Positions 16,401 through 23,504 of a DNA stretch of 38,113 nt are shown in pieces (the stretch's first letter is position 1; the number at the start of each line of letters is the position of its first letter). Below the pieces are notes generated by a model. The model worked only from the letters and a program-made list of their open reading frames with translations. It was not told the origin of the DNA and ran no database searches. The translations under genes and the position numbers were made by a program. Where the stretch lies: the NCBI GenBank assembly GCA_036388635.1, contig DASVRL010000389.1, forward strand, positions 1 through 38,113. The letters are read 5' to 3'. Origin of the DNA: JALZHR01 sp036388635. Its GTDB lineage: Bacteria; Acidobacteriota; Blastocatellia; Pyrinomonadales; Pyrinomonadaceae.

Positions 16401-18869
16401 TTAACGACAATGCCGCAGCGACCAGCGGATTTCGACTTCAGCGCCGCCGCTTTCGGTATAGGAACGGCTGCCTTCGATGACGTCTGGATTTTTCGGGTCG
16501 AGAATGCCGTCGTCGATTTCTATCGGCATGTATCCGATTTCCTCCGACCATTCGCTCATACTGTCTTGCGGCATATTCGATTTCGCGTCGCAATATCCGG
16601 ACGGGCGGCGAATGTTATTCCGCGTCTTTTTGCCGGGCATCGCCGGAATGCTGAGGTTGATTCTATATTTATTTTCGATTAAATCAATGAATAACCTGCC
16701 ATCGGCGATAGATTGCGATGAACCGCTCAGCACGTCGCGCTCTTTATTATAAAGCACTCTCTTGGTCGTCCTTTGCCCGCAGTTATCGTGGTAGTAGGAA
16801 GTCGATTCGTCTTCCCAGACGGTTTCGCTCGTCGCGTTCGATTCGCCTTTAAAGTAGATAGACCCGACCGCGACGGGTTTGTTGAGCGCGTTGACTCCGC
16901 CGGAAGATTCATGCCGGGCGTTTTTGATGTTGACTGTTCCGATATATTCGTAGGTTCTCAAGGTGCTTGCCGAGGCGGTGGTAGTTTTCACGCCTTTTTT
17001 CTCGCCGTCTTGCTTCCACGAGTCGGTCTGGCGGCGCGTAATCGAAATCGAGCCGCTCCAGCCGCGCTCGCATTCTTCCCAATCGGTGACGGGAACGGTC
17101 AGAGCGGCGGTCGAAACCCAATCGGTGCGATAGATAAGCTCGGCGGGCAAGGTGAGCGTTCCGGCAACGCCGCCGAGCGCCTGCCCGATGGCGTCGACCA
17201 TATCGCCTTTGATTTCTCCGGCTTTGATGCGGATGGTCGTGTAAACGCGCGCCTGTTTCGCCACTTCAAAAAGGCGTCCGGCTTTGTAATTACGCTGCGG
17301 CGTGCCTTCCAGAATCACGCGCCCGATGCCTTTGTCGTCGGTTTTCGTGTAGTTAGCGTCTCGCAGCGAATCGACTCCGACGGCTTTGTCCTGAATCCGC
17401 TTGAGTCCGTCCTGCGTGATGCCGACGATTTGCTCGCCCGTTTTATTGATGCCCGTGCTGTTGCTGTAACGGTCGCCCGCTCCGCCTTCGCTCAGATTCC
17501 ACGTTACGCCGACGTCGCCCAGAGGTCCGTCGTTGAGCGTGGAGAAATCGAGCCCGGTCGTGACGTTCATCGCCATCCGCAGGCAGTTGTACATCTGCCA
17601 GTTGCCGAGATTCATCCGCACCTCGGCGCGCAGCGGTTTCCGGGCGCCCGGCAGCGCATTTTTTGTGCGGATGAGCGGCGGCGCGCCTTCCATGATAATT
17701 TTCGTTTCGAGAGCGGCGTAAGTTTGAATAAATTTGGCGTAAGCCAGAATAATATTGGCGACCGCTTGAAACATCGCGAATTTCTGAATCGCCTTTTCGG
17801 CGGGCAAATCTTCGTAGAGCCCTTCGAGAAGTTCTAAAATTTTGGCATAAGCTTCGCCGCTGATGGTCGCGCCCGCGTCCATCACGGTCGGCGCGTTGCC
17901 GTCCATTCGGCACGGAATTTTTTTCTCGTCCGGCGGCGCCGTTTCGCCAGCCTTTAACAAAACGTTGTAATTTGAAAAAGTTTTGTTCGATTCTGCGCGC
18001 GAAGAGCCGAAATAATCGGCGGGCGAATACGACGCATTAACGAATCGCGCTTCCGTTTGATTTTCGATTCCGGCAATTCCGATACGGGCTTTCCAGCGCT
18101 GCGCTCGCGCCCACAAATCGCCGTATAGACGGCGCATCAGCAAAAGATGCTGAACGGCGGCGATTTCGATTTCTTCGGGTTTTGCCGCGCCCGCCGTCAA
18201 ATCCGCCTTGCGCGGCGCAGAGTTTTTGCCCAGCTCGACGATAAATCGCGCCCACATTCTCAAATAGGGATTTTCAGAGCTTGCGGCATTGGCGCGAACG
18301 CCGTCCAGCAGCATCGGCGCGACGTCGCGCTGCCGGAAATGCGGGATAGATTTCAGCCGCTCGCCCAAATCTTTCAGCGTCGTCGTTTTTCCTTCACCAT
18401 ACATTTTCGCCACGCTCGCCACTTCCCAGCCGTTAATTGCCAAGCCTTGTCCTTTGCCGTCGGGCGGCGCGAGCGCGACCTGACCGTTTTTGTCGGTCAC
18501 GAAAAAACCGGCGAGCTGCAAGGCAGTGAGCAGCGCGGGAACGCTCTCGTCGGTTTTGGCGGCGAACTTCTGAGCGAGAACGGCGGCGATTTCGTCCGCG
18601 CTGCCTTTCGGCAAAGACAGCGGCGGCGGCAACTCGCCCGCCGTCCACGTGCGTGACAGAGCCGTGTTCGATTCGGTCGAAAGAAAATTATTTTCCTGCG
18701 CCGGAGAATTTTTCGTCACCGCCGGCGCTGTTTTGGGCGGCGCTGTTTTCACGCTTGCCGCGCGCCGCGTTTGCGCCGTCAGCGGCGCGAAACTGCCCGG
18801 CAATAAGCTCAGGCAAAAAACGACGGTAAATAATTTTTGAAATTGAAGCCGGTGTAAAAAAAATTGCAT
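16401..18869 (-). CDS. Large secreted protein of unknown function with C-terminal four-cysteine domain
   Basis: 822 aa. The signal peptide (about 8-33) ends in PLTAQTRRAA, close to the end of the hydrolase signal peptide (ILAQTRRAS). A Pro/Ala/Thr linker follows (38-60), then a mostly helical body (about 70-590) with no motif I recognise. Residues 600-821 are a beta-rich domain bounded by Cys600 and Cys821, with internal Cys697 and Cys760, that aligns with residues 54-260 of the hydrolase at 5640. GGAGGAG lies 9 bases before the ATG. It is probably periplasmic or extracellular. Monocistronic, under ECF-like site I. The body could be an unrecognised enzyme or a structural protein. Confidence 0.8.
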   Translation of the reverse strand: MQFFLHRLQFQKLFTVVFCLSLLPGSFAPLTAQTRRAASVKTAPPKTAPAVTKNSPAQENNFLSTESNTALSRTWTAGELPPPLSLPKGSADEIAAVLAQKFAAKTDESVPALLTALQLAGFFVTDKNGQVALAPPDGKGQGLAINGWEVASVAKMYGEGKTTTLKDLGERLKSIPHFRQRDVAPMLLDGVRANAASSENPYLRMWARFIVELGKNSAPRKADLTAGAAKPEEIEIAAVQHLLLMRRLYGDLWARAQRWKARIGIAGIENQTEARFVNASYSPADYFGSSRAESNKTFSNYNVLLKAGETAPPDEKKIPCRMDGNAPTVMDAGATISGEAYAKILELLEGLYEDLPAEKAIQKFAMFQAVANIILAYAKFIQTYAALETKIIMEGAPPLIRTKNALPGARKPLRAEVRMNLGNWQMYNCLRMAMNVTTGLDFSTLNDGPLGDVGVTWNLSEGGAGDRYSNSTGINKTGEQIVGITQDGLKRIQDKAVGVDSLRDANYTKTDDKGIGRVILEGTPQRNYKAGRLFEVAKQARVYTTIRIKAGEIKGDMVDAIGQALGGVAGTLTLPAELIYRTDWVSTAALTVPVTDWEECERGWSGSISITRRQTDSWKQDGEKKGVKTTTASASTLRTYEYIGTVNIKNARHESSGGVNALNKPVAVGSIYFKGESNATSETVWEDESTSYYHDNCGQRTTKRVLYNKERDVLSGSSQSIADGRLFIDLIENKYRINLSIPAMPGKKTRNNIRRPSGYCDAKSNMPQDSMSEWSEEIGYMPIEIDDGILDPKNPDVIEGSRSYTESGGAEVEIRWSLRHCR

Positions 18870-18925
18870 TTTAACTGTCTCCTCCGATTCGCCGAAACGC
18901 CGGCGGCGTTAAAATCTCTAATCCG

Positions 18926-18955
18926 TAAAGCGGAAAATAGAACGCTAAAGGGTCA
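18926..18955 (-). promoter_or_regulatory. ECF-like promoter, site I (822-aa gene)
   Basis: On the minus strand TGACCCTTTA (18946-18955), 13 bases, then CGCTTTA (18926-18932), 57 bp before the start at 18869. This is the most diverged -35 of the nine, but spacing and -10 are exact. Confidence 0.55.
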
Positions 18956-19190
18956 GCGCGAGCAATTACGATTCGATTTTAAAATTGAGAGCGCCAGGGA
19001 AGATTTCCGTGCCGCGACTTCGTTTATCGGCGCGCCTGCGAAAATCTGCGGCTAAAATCTCTTTTTCCTTCTTTGCGTTGTTTGCGTTTCTTCGCTTTCT
19101 TTGCCTAAAGTCTTTTTTAACGGCGAAGAGCGCCGAGTCCGGCGCAAAGCAGCGCCGAGTGATTTTTCAGACGAATTACAAATGAAAATA

Positions 19191-19220
19191 AAAAAAGCCG
19201 CATTCGAATGCGGCTTTTTT
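19191..19220. terminator. Perfect 30-bp palindrome, probable terminator of the 163-aa gene unit
   Basis: AAAAAAGCCGCATT followed by its exact reverse complement around TTCGAA. It forms a GC-rich stem flanked by A and T runs and works in either direction. The nearest upstream stop on the minus strand is at 19409, about 190 bp away. Confidence 0.75.
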
Positions 19221-19287
19221 CGATTTATAATATTTCCCGAAACGCGTTATTTCACTTTACGATAATAATATTTGTTGCCCTTCGGTT

Positions 19288-19322
19288 CACGGCGCGTTTG
19301 CCGTTTTCCAATTCGCGCCGTG
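19288..19322. repeat. Inverted repeat / hairpin
   Basis: CACGGCGCG (19288-19296) pairs with CGCGCCGTG (19314-19322) around a 17-base loop. No T-tract follows on either strand, so it is not a typical terminator; it may be an RNA structure or an mRNA 3' end stabiliser. Confidence 0.5.
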
Positions 19323-19408
19323 ACAAAGCGCGATTGCCGGCAGCGATTTAAAGTTATTTATAAACGCGTGTTTTCTAATTCACCTGCTTTATTATTCAAT
19401 TCGTCTTT

Positions 19409-19900
19409 TTATTTTTCCTGGCGGCGATAGCAGCTTTCGCCTTTCGCGTTTGCCAGGCAAACCAGAGTTTTGCCGTAATCGTCTTCTTTCGTGCGCCAGG
19501 TGTAAGTTTCTTTTTCCAGCGTGTGATTTTTTTCCTTGTTGCTGGCGGGCGCGCAGCTATAAGTATTTTTCCAGTAATTTTTCGCCGGGATGAAGGTCAT
19601 CTGGTCGCCGTCAATTTCGACTTTGCCGCGCTTGTCGTTAAATAAATCGGTCGTGCAGCCGTACATCGTCGATTTCATATAGCCGACGAATTCAAAACGC
19701 CCGTCGGCGAAAAACCTGTAAGTAAAAGTCGAGCCGTTTGACGGCGTGGTTTGTCCGGTCACGGTGTTCTTTTCCTGAAGCATCGAAACGCTGCCGTTGT
19801 GCCATTCGCCGATTAACTCAGACGGCATTTTTTGTCCGCAAACCTGATTGGCGCCGATTAATAAAAACATCGCTAAGAAAAAAGTTGGTATAAATTTCAT
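19409..19900 (-). CDS. Small secreted protein of unknown function
   Basis: 163 aa with a signal peptide (about 5-22, cleavage near VCGQK). The mature part is a compact beta-rich domain opening with ELIGEWHNGS, then FTYRFFADGRFEFVGY and several Cys (in YGCTTD, YSCAP, LVCLANAKGESC). The opening G-E-W and the alternation of strands resemble lipocalin-like or META-like domains that are often annotated as hypothetical. GGAGG lies 7 bases before the ATG. It is the only gene in its unit, 33 bp after ECF-like site H. Confidence 0.75.
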   Translation of the reverse strand: MKFIPTFFLAMFLLIGANQVCGQKMPSELIGEWHNGSVSMLQEKNTVTGQTTPSNGSTFTYRFFADGRFEFVGYMKSTMYGCTTDLFNDKRGKVEIDGDQMTFIPAKNYWKNTYSCAPASNKEKNHTLEKETYTWRTKEDDYGKTLVCLANAKGESCYRRQEK

Positions 19901-19932
19901 AATTTCCTCCGTGAAAAATAAATCTCAAATAC

Positions 19933-19962
19933 TAAGGCGAAACCGAAGCGAAAAAAGGTTCA
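19933..19962 (-). promoter_or_regulatory. ECF-like promoter, site H (163-aa gene)
   Basis: On the minus strand TGAACCTTTT (19953-19962), 13 bases, then CGCCTTA (19933-19939), 33 bp before the start at 19900. The GAACC -35 core is closest to the classical ECF consensus. Confidence 0.68.
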
Positions 19963-19972
19963 CCGTAAAAAC

Positions 19973-20006
19973 AAAAAATGCGTTGATTTCTTTTGAAATC
20001 AACGCA
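19973..20006 (-). terminator. Intrinsic terminator of the PPC/methyltransferase unit
   Basis: On the minus strand TGCGTTGATTTC (19995-20006) pairs perfectly with GAAATCAACGCA (19979-19990) around AAAA, then TTTTTTG. It lies 30 bp past the stop at 20037. Confidence 0.92.
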
Positions 20007-20036
20007 TAAAAAATAATCCGGAATCGATTAAAACAA

Positions 20037-21080
20037 CTAAGCTTTGACGGCTTCGACAATGCTATAGGGCGAAGCGGTCGGAATGATGCGCGTCAGGCGA
20101 AATCCGGCTTGCGCCAGCAGCTGGCGATATTCATCAGCGGTGCGCTCGCCGCCGCCGGGCGTGACCAGCATTTCCAAATCCATAATCTTGCTGAAATCCG
20201 GCTCGTTGCCTTCCTTGATGACCATCTCGACGATTAAAACTTTGCCGTTTTCGTTCATCGCCGAATGAATGTTTTTCAGGATGGCGAGCGAGCGCGCGTC
20301 GTCCCAATCGTGGATGATGTGTTTCATCATATAAAGGTCAGCGCCCGCCGGAACGCTCTGGAAAAAATCGCCCGTTACGGTTTCGACTCTTTCGGCGACG
20401 CCTTCGCTTTCGAGCAGCGCGCCCGCGTCTGCGATAACGGTCGGCACGTCGAACAAAATGCCTTTTAAAGCGGGATTCGTTTTCAGGAAAGCCGAAAGCA
20501 AAAGCCCGTGACCGCCCGCGATATCGACCAGAGTTTTCGCCTCCGACGCGTCGTAAGCCTGCGCGATAGCCGGAGCGCCGCTCGACGAAAAGCTCGTCAT
20601 CGCGCGGTTGAAAATATCGCCGAGCGCGCGGTCGGTTTCAAACAGGTACGGGAAAGCTTCCTGCCCGTGAACGCGCGCCCACGCGGGTTTGCCCGTTTGG
20701 ACGCTGTAGAGCATCTCGCCGTAAACGCGCCAGTGCGCTTCTTCGCCAATCCAGATCGCTATCTCGCGCATACTGCCCGGACGGTCGCTCAAAAGCGGCT
20801 CGGCAAACGGCGTGAGCGCAAATGTTTTCGGCTCGGTTTCGGCAAAAACGCCGACGCTGGCGAGCGCGCGCAGAACGCGATAAAGCGCATTGGCGTCGGT
20901 GCCGGTCGCGGCGGCTAATTCCGCGACGGGTCGCGGAGTGTCTTTCAACAAGTCGGCGATGCCGAGCTTGGCGGCGACATAAACGGCTTGCGACGTAAAA
21001 GCGCCCATGACGATTTGTCCCAAAACGGCTTCGTTCGGCATTTCCGGCGCGAGCGCGGCGGCGTTATTTTGCGTAGTCAT
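20037..21080 (-). CDS. SAM-dependent O-methyltransferase (plant-type class 2 / CrtF-like)
   Basis: 347 aa from the ATG at 21080. A TTG three codons upstream sits too close (3 bases) to the AAGGAG, while the ATG is 12 bases away; neither is ideal. An N-terminal dimerisation winged helix (about 15-105, GIADLLKD, ALYRVLRALASVGVF) precedes the Rossmann domain with the SAM motif LVDIAGGHG, the acidic LFDVPTVI strand and the MMKHIIHDWDD segment, where the His is the usual catalytic base of this family. It resembles acetylserotonin, hydroxyneurosporene and polyketide O-methyltransferases; substrate unknown. It starts 19 bp after the secreted PPC-like gene, so both share promoter F. It is the only evident cytosolic enzyme in the regulon. 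Confidence 0.9.
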   Translation of the reverse strand: MTTQNNAAALAPEMPNEAVLGQIVMGAFTSQAVYVAAKLGIADLLKDTPRPVAELAAATGTDANALYRVLRALASVGVFAETEPKTFALTPFAEPLLSDRPGSMREIAIWIGEEAHWRVYGEMLYSVQTGKPAWARVHGQEAFPYLFETDRALGDIFNRAMTSFSSSGAPAIAQAYDASEAKTLVDIAGGHGLLLSAFLKTNPALKGILFDVPTVIADAGALLESEGVAERVETVTGDFFQSVPAGADLYMMKHIIHDWDDARSLAILKNIHSAMNENGKVLIVEMVIKEGNEPDFSKIMDLEMLVTPGGGERTADEYRQLLAQAGFRLTRIIPTASPYSIVEAVKA

Positions 21081-21099
21081 AATCTGCAATTTCTCCTTC

Positions 21100-21492
21100 T
21101 CAATTAATCGTTACTTCGAGCGTGTAATTAGCGGCGGTATCGGTGCCGATTTGAATCAGGTATTCGCCGGTTTCGGGCAATTCGACCAGCGTTTGACGCA
21201 CGCCGTCGGCGCCTTCGACGATGCCTTCGGTCGGCGCGAAAACGGTCGCGGAAGTCTGTTCGCCCGTTCTCAGGACGATTGCCATTTCCTGACCGGCGCG
21301 CGCGCGAACGCGGTATAAATGCGTCGTCCCGCGATTGATTCTGCCTCTGACCGAAGCGGAAATCGCGCCGCGCCGGAAAACGATATCGCGGTCGATTGTC
21401 ACGCGGTCTTCCGTGCCAGCCAAAGTCGGCACGGCGGACAGGATGGATAAAATCAGTAATGAATAACAGGTAATTTTTCGGATAATAGACAT
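21100..21492 (-). CDS. Small secreted PPC-like protein
   Basis: 130 aa. The start at 21492 is preceded by GAGAAAG; a GTG five codons upstream has no ribosome site. The signal peptide ends near TLAGTE. The rest is a single beta-sandwich of the bacterial pre-peptidase C-terminal (PPC) type: ISASVRGRINRGTTHLYRVRARAGQEM, then LPETGEYLIQIGTDTAANYTLEV. PPC domains are usually appended to secreted proteases; a free-standing copy may bind a partner or surface glycan. It is first in a two-gene unit with the O-methyltransferase. Confidence 0.8.
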   Translation of the reverse strand: MSIIRKITCYSLLILSILSAVPTLAGTEDRVTIDRDIVFRRGAISASVRGRINRGTTHLYRVRARAGQEMAIVLRTGEQTSATVFAPTEGIVEGADGVRQTLVELPETGEYLIQIGTDTAANYTLEVTIN

Positions 21493-21549
21493 AAAAAGCT
21501 TTCTCACTTATCGGATATATAAAAGATTGAAGAAATAGTCTTCTCTGGT

Positions 21550-21579
21550 AATAGCGGAAAACGCGGGCGAAAAGTATCA
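21550..21579 (-). promoter_or_regulatory. ECF-like promoter, site F (PPC/methyltransferase unit)
   Basis: On the minus strand TGATACTTTT (21570-21579), 13 bases, then CGCTATT (21550-21556), 58 bp before the start at 21492. The last bases of the -10 deviate from the consensus. Confidence 0.72.
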
Positions 21580-21774
21580 ACATAAATTAAAAGTAAGGCG
21601 TCGAAATAACTGTCGGGTCACGTCGCGTCGCCGCGCCGCGCCTGCGCAGTGAGCCAAGCGAATAATCGTTTGAAATATAAATCGAGATTAAAGTAATTAA
21701 CATTGATTAGCGTTTTGGCAGACGCTTTAGGCAGGCATTTTGTCGTGCCCCGACAAGTTTTTCAAGGACATAAA

Positions 21775-21807
21775 TAAAAAAAGAGACGGTCGAGCGAAGA
21801 CCGTCTC
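21775..21807 (-). terminator. Intrinsic terminator of the 489-aa gene
   Basis: On the minus strand GAGACGGTC (21799-21807) pairs with GACCGTCTC (21783-21791), then TTTTTTTATTT. It lies 33 bp past the stop at 21841. Confidence 0.92.
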
Positions 21808-21840
21808 AAAAGGAGGTTGTGATGATGACACTTTTCTGAT

Positions 21841-23310
21841 TTATTTGCTGACGGTTTCGAGAATCGCCGTCGCTGCCTGTTCGACGAGCGGGGAAATGAT
21901 GTCTTCGCCGTCGGATTTGGCTTTCGTCTTATATTGTTTGGCGAGAGCCGGCGAACCGCCGCCGGTCGCATTAAGCTTAATTTCGAGCGTCAATTCGTCT
22001 TTCGATTTGACGTTGCCCGCCGCGTTTGCCGCCGTGTAAATCGTGGTGTTGGCGACCTGTCCGGCAATTTGTCCGCTTCTGCTTCCGATTCCTGATACCG
22101 GGACGACGTTGCCGAGCGCGGGCGCGATTTTCGAGAACATACCGAAACCGCCGCCGCCTTTTTTGTGCGAAACCTGCGCGTAAAGAACGTAATCGCATTC
22201 CTTTTGTTTGGCTTCGGATTCGATAGCCGCCGGGAGCTTGGCTTCGATTTGAACAAGCTCAATGTTCGTGCCTTTCAGGTATTCGCCGAGCGAGTTCCGG
22301 ATGGCTCCGGCAAGCTCCGAAGCGTTCAGCCCTTCGCCGATCGCGCCGGTTTTTACGCCCGCCAAACCGATGCGAATCGTGCCTTCTTTCTTCGCGCCGA
22401 CCGTCGTTGAAACGTCCGGTTCGGATTTCGACATATTTTTGACGTTCTGGCTCATACCCGCATTCGAAGGAGCGTTATAGTCGCCGCTGTTGCTGCTGTT
22501 GCTGCTGCTCGTCGTGCTGCTAGAGCTCGACTGGCTCGACATACTGGCATACAGCTCGGACGAATTTTTGACTTCGCGATAACCCTGCGGAACATCGAAC
22601 AGCGAAGCTTCCAGAGTGGCTTGCGAAAGCTCGATGACTTCGTTGAGCGACGTCATCATTTCCTTGCCGCTTTCGTCGTACATCGTCATTTTTTCATAGA
22701 CCGGATAGCCGCGATTCGCCGTGCCGACCTGCTTCATCACGTATTTATCGCGGCAGCCGCCCTGGCTTTTCGGCGTGTAGCCGTTGGTATAGCCGCGGTC
22801 GCATTGAAAATACCAAGTGGCGTCGATATACCATCCGTCCATCTCCATTTTGCTGTTATTTTTCGAACAGGCATCGGGCGAAGCGACCGATTCCATCGTG
22901 ATAATCAAATGTTTCGCCGTGTAGCCGAACATCTGCTTGCGCTCGCCGGTGTCTTTGGTCGTATAGGTCGTCGTGACCGTTCCGCCGGTTTCGAGCTTGG
23001 TCGTCGTCTGCGTCTGCGACACGGTTTTTTCTCCCTGCGTCGTCGCGGCGTCATCGAACGGGTTGACCATATAAACCTTGCCGTCCGGCATAATCTGAAG
23101 GTCGCGGCGCAAATCGCACTGCGTGATGCTGATCATTTTGCCGCCCATCATCTCCGAGCGCTGGCGCTTGCCTTTGATGTAGGTCGTATTTTCGTAAGTT
23201 TGCCCGCCGACGCTCTGCCGCGTCTTGATTTTAACGTCGGCGTAAACGGCGTTTGAAGAAATCAAACAGATAATTAAAACCGCGAATTTAATAAGATAAT
23301 TGCTTTGCAT
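21841..23310 (-). CDS. Secreted two-domain protein (DUF4412/LolA-like plus shared C-terminal domain)
   Basis: 489 aa with a signal peptide (about 8-25, cleavage near VYADV). Residues 26-250 form a beta-rich domain of the DUF4412/outer-membrane lipoprotein-sorting type (KIKTRQSVGGQTYENTTYIKG, MPDGKVYMVNPFD), with four or more Cys and a carrier-like concave-sheet pattern. A Ser-rich linker (about 258-280) leads to residues 310-489, which align along their whole length with the 207-aa protein at 15584, including the EAKQKECDYVL segment. GGGAG lies 8 bases upstream of the ATG. Periplasmic; the ligand is unknown, but the N-terminal fold suggests binding of a lipid or lipoprotein. Monocistronic. 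Confidence 0.8.
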   Translation of the reverse strand: MQSNYLIKFAVLIICLISSNAVYADVKIKTRQSVGGQTYENTTYIKGKRQRSEMMGGKMISITQCDLRRDLQIMPDGKVYMVNPFDDAATTQGEKTVSQTQTTTKLETGGTVTTTYTTKDTGERKQMFGYTAKHLIITMESVASPDACSKNNSKMEMDGWYIDATWYFQCDRGYTNGYTPKSQGGCRDKYVMKQVGTANRGYPVYEKMTMYDESGKEMMTSLNEVIELSQATLEASLFDVPQGYREVKNSSELYASMSSQSSSSSTTSSSNSSNSGDYNAPSNAGMSQNVKNMSKSEPDVSTTVGAKKEGTIRIGLAGVKTGAIGEGLNASELAGAIRNSLGEYLKGTNIELVQIEAKLPAAIESEAKQKECDYVLYAQVSHKKGGGGFGMFSKIAPALGNVVPVSGIGSRSGQIAGQVANTTIYTAANAAGNVKSKDELTLEIKLNATGGGSPALAKQYKTKAKSDGEDIISPLVEQAATAILETVSK

Positions 23311-23350
23311 TTGGTATCTCCCTTTTGGAAAAGAATCGTTCTCTACCAGC

Positions 23351-23381
23351 TAAAGCGAAAAGGAGATGCAGAAAGGTATCA
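23351..23381 (-). promoter_or_regulatory. ECF-like promoter, site G (489-aa gene)
   Basis: On the minus strand TGATACCTTT (23372-23381), 14 bases, then CGCTTTA (23351-23357), 41 bp before the start at 23310. It is the only site with a 14-base spacer. Confidence 0.7.
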
Positions 23382-23428
23382 GGCGGGAAAAAGAATTTTT
23401 GAATTTTTGAATTTTAAGTTTTAAGTTT

Positions 23429-23496
23429 GTTTTGAGCTTTGAACCTTGAGTTTCTTGAAATCTTTCATTCAAAACTCAAAATTCAAAGCTCAAAAC
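23429..23496. terminator. Long A/T-rich stem-loop after the FG-GAP gene
   Basis: A 25-base left arm (23429-23453, starting GTTTTGAGCTTTGAA) pairs with the right arm (23472-23496) at 23 of 25 positions, loop 18 bases. It lies just downstream of the FG-GAP gene stop (23505, minus strand). The arms are built from repeated TTTTGAG / TTTGAA words. Confidence 0.7.
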
Positions 23497-23504
23497 TTTT
23501 CTTT

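Larger units (their letters stand above)
18870..19408. other. 539-bp intergenic region
   Basis: It holds ECF-like site I (18926-18955); a low-complexity block at about 19058-19170 built from TTTGCGTT / TCTTTGCC-like words; a perfect 30-bp palindrome (19191-19220); a second hairpin (19288-19322); and a short basic open frame (19247-19357) without a normal start codon. No gene is called. Confidence 0.6.
21508..21840. other. 333-bp region between units
   Basis: It contains ECF-like site F (21550-21579) and the terminator of the 489-aa gene (21775-21807). TTGTCG (21765-21770 region) and CGACAA in GTCGTGCCCCGACAAG (21742-21757) form a small hairpin. The GC-rich stretch 21616-21655 has no feature I can name. 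Confidence 0.5.

Noticed and set aside
16773..17837. A 354-codon open frame on + inside the 822-aa gene
   Set aside because: It is antisense to a gene with signal peptide, ribosome site, promoter and terminator, and its translation is arginine-rich and lacks any domain; such frames arise from the codon bias here.
21805..21837. AAAGGAGGTTGTGATGATG on +, an excellent ribosome-site-like sequence
   Set aside because: The frame it would start closes after four or five codons, and a longer overlapping + frame is antisense to the 489-aa gene; it is probably part of the 3' end of that gene.
22621..23256. A 211-codon open frame on + inside the 489-aa gene
   Set aside because: It is antisense to a well-supported secreted protein and its translation is low-complexity Arg/His/Phe.
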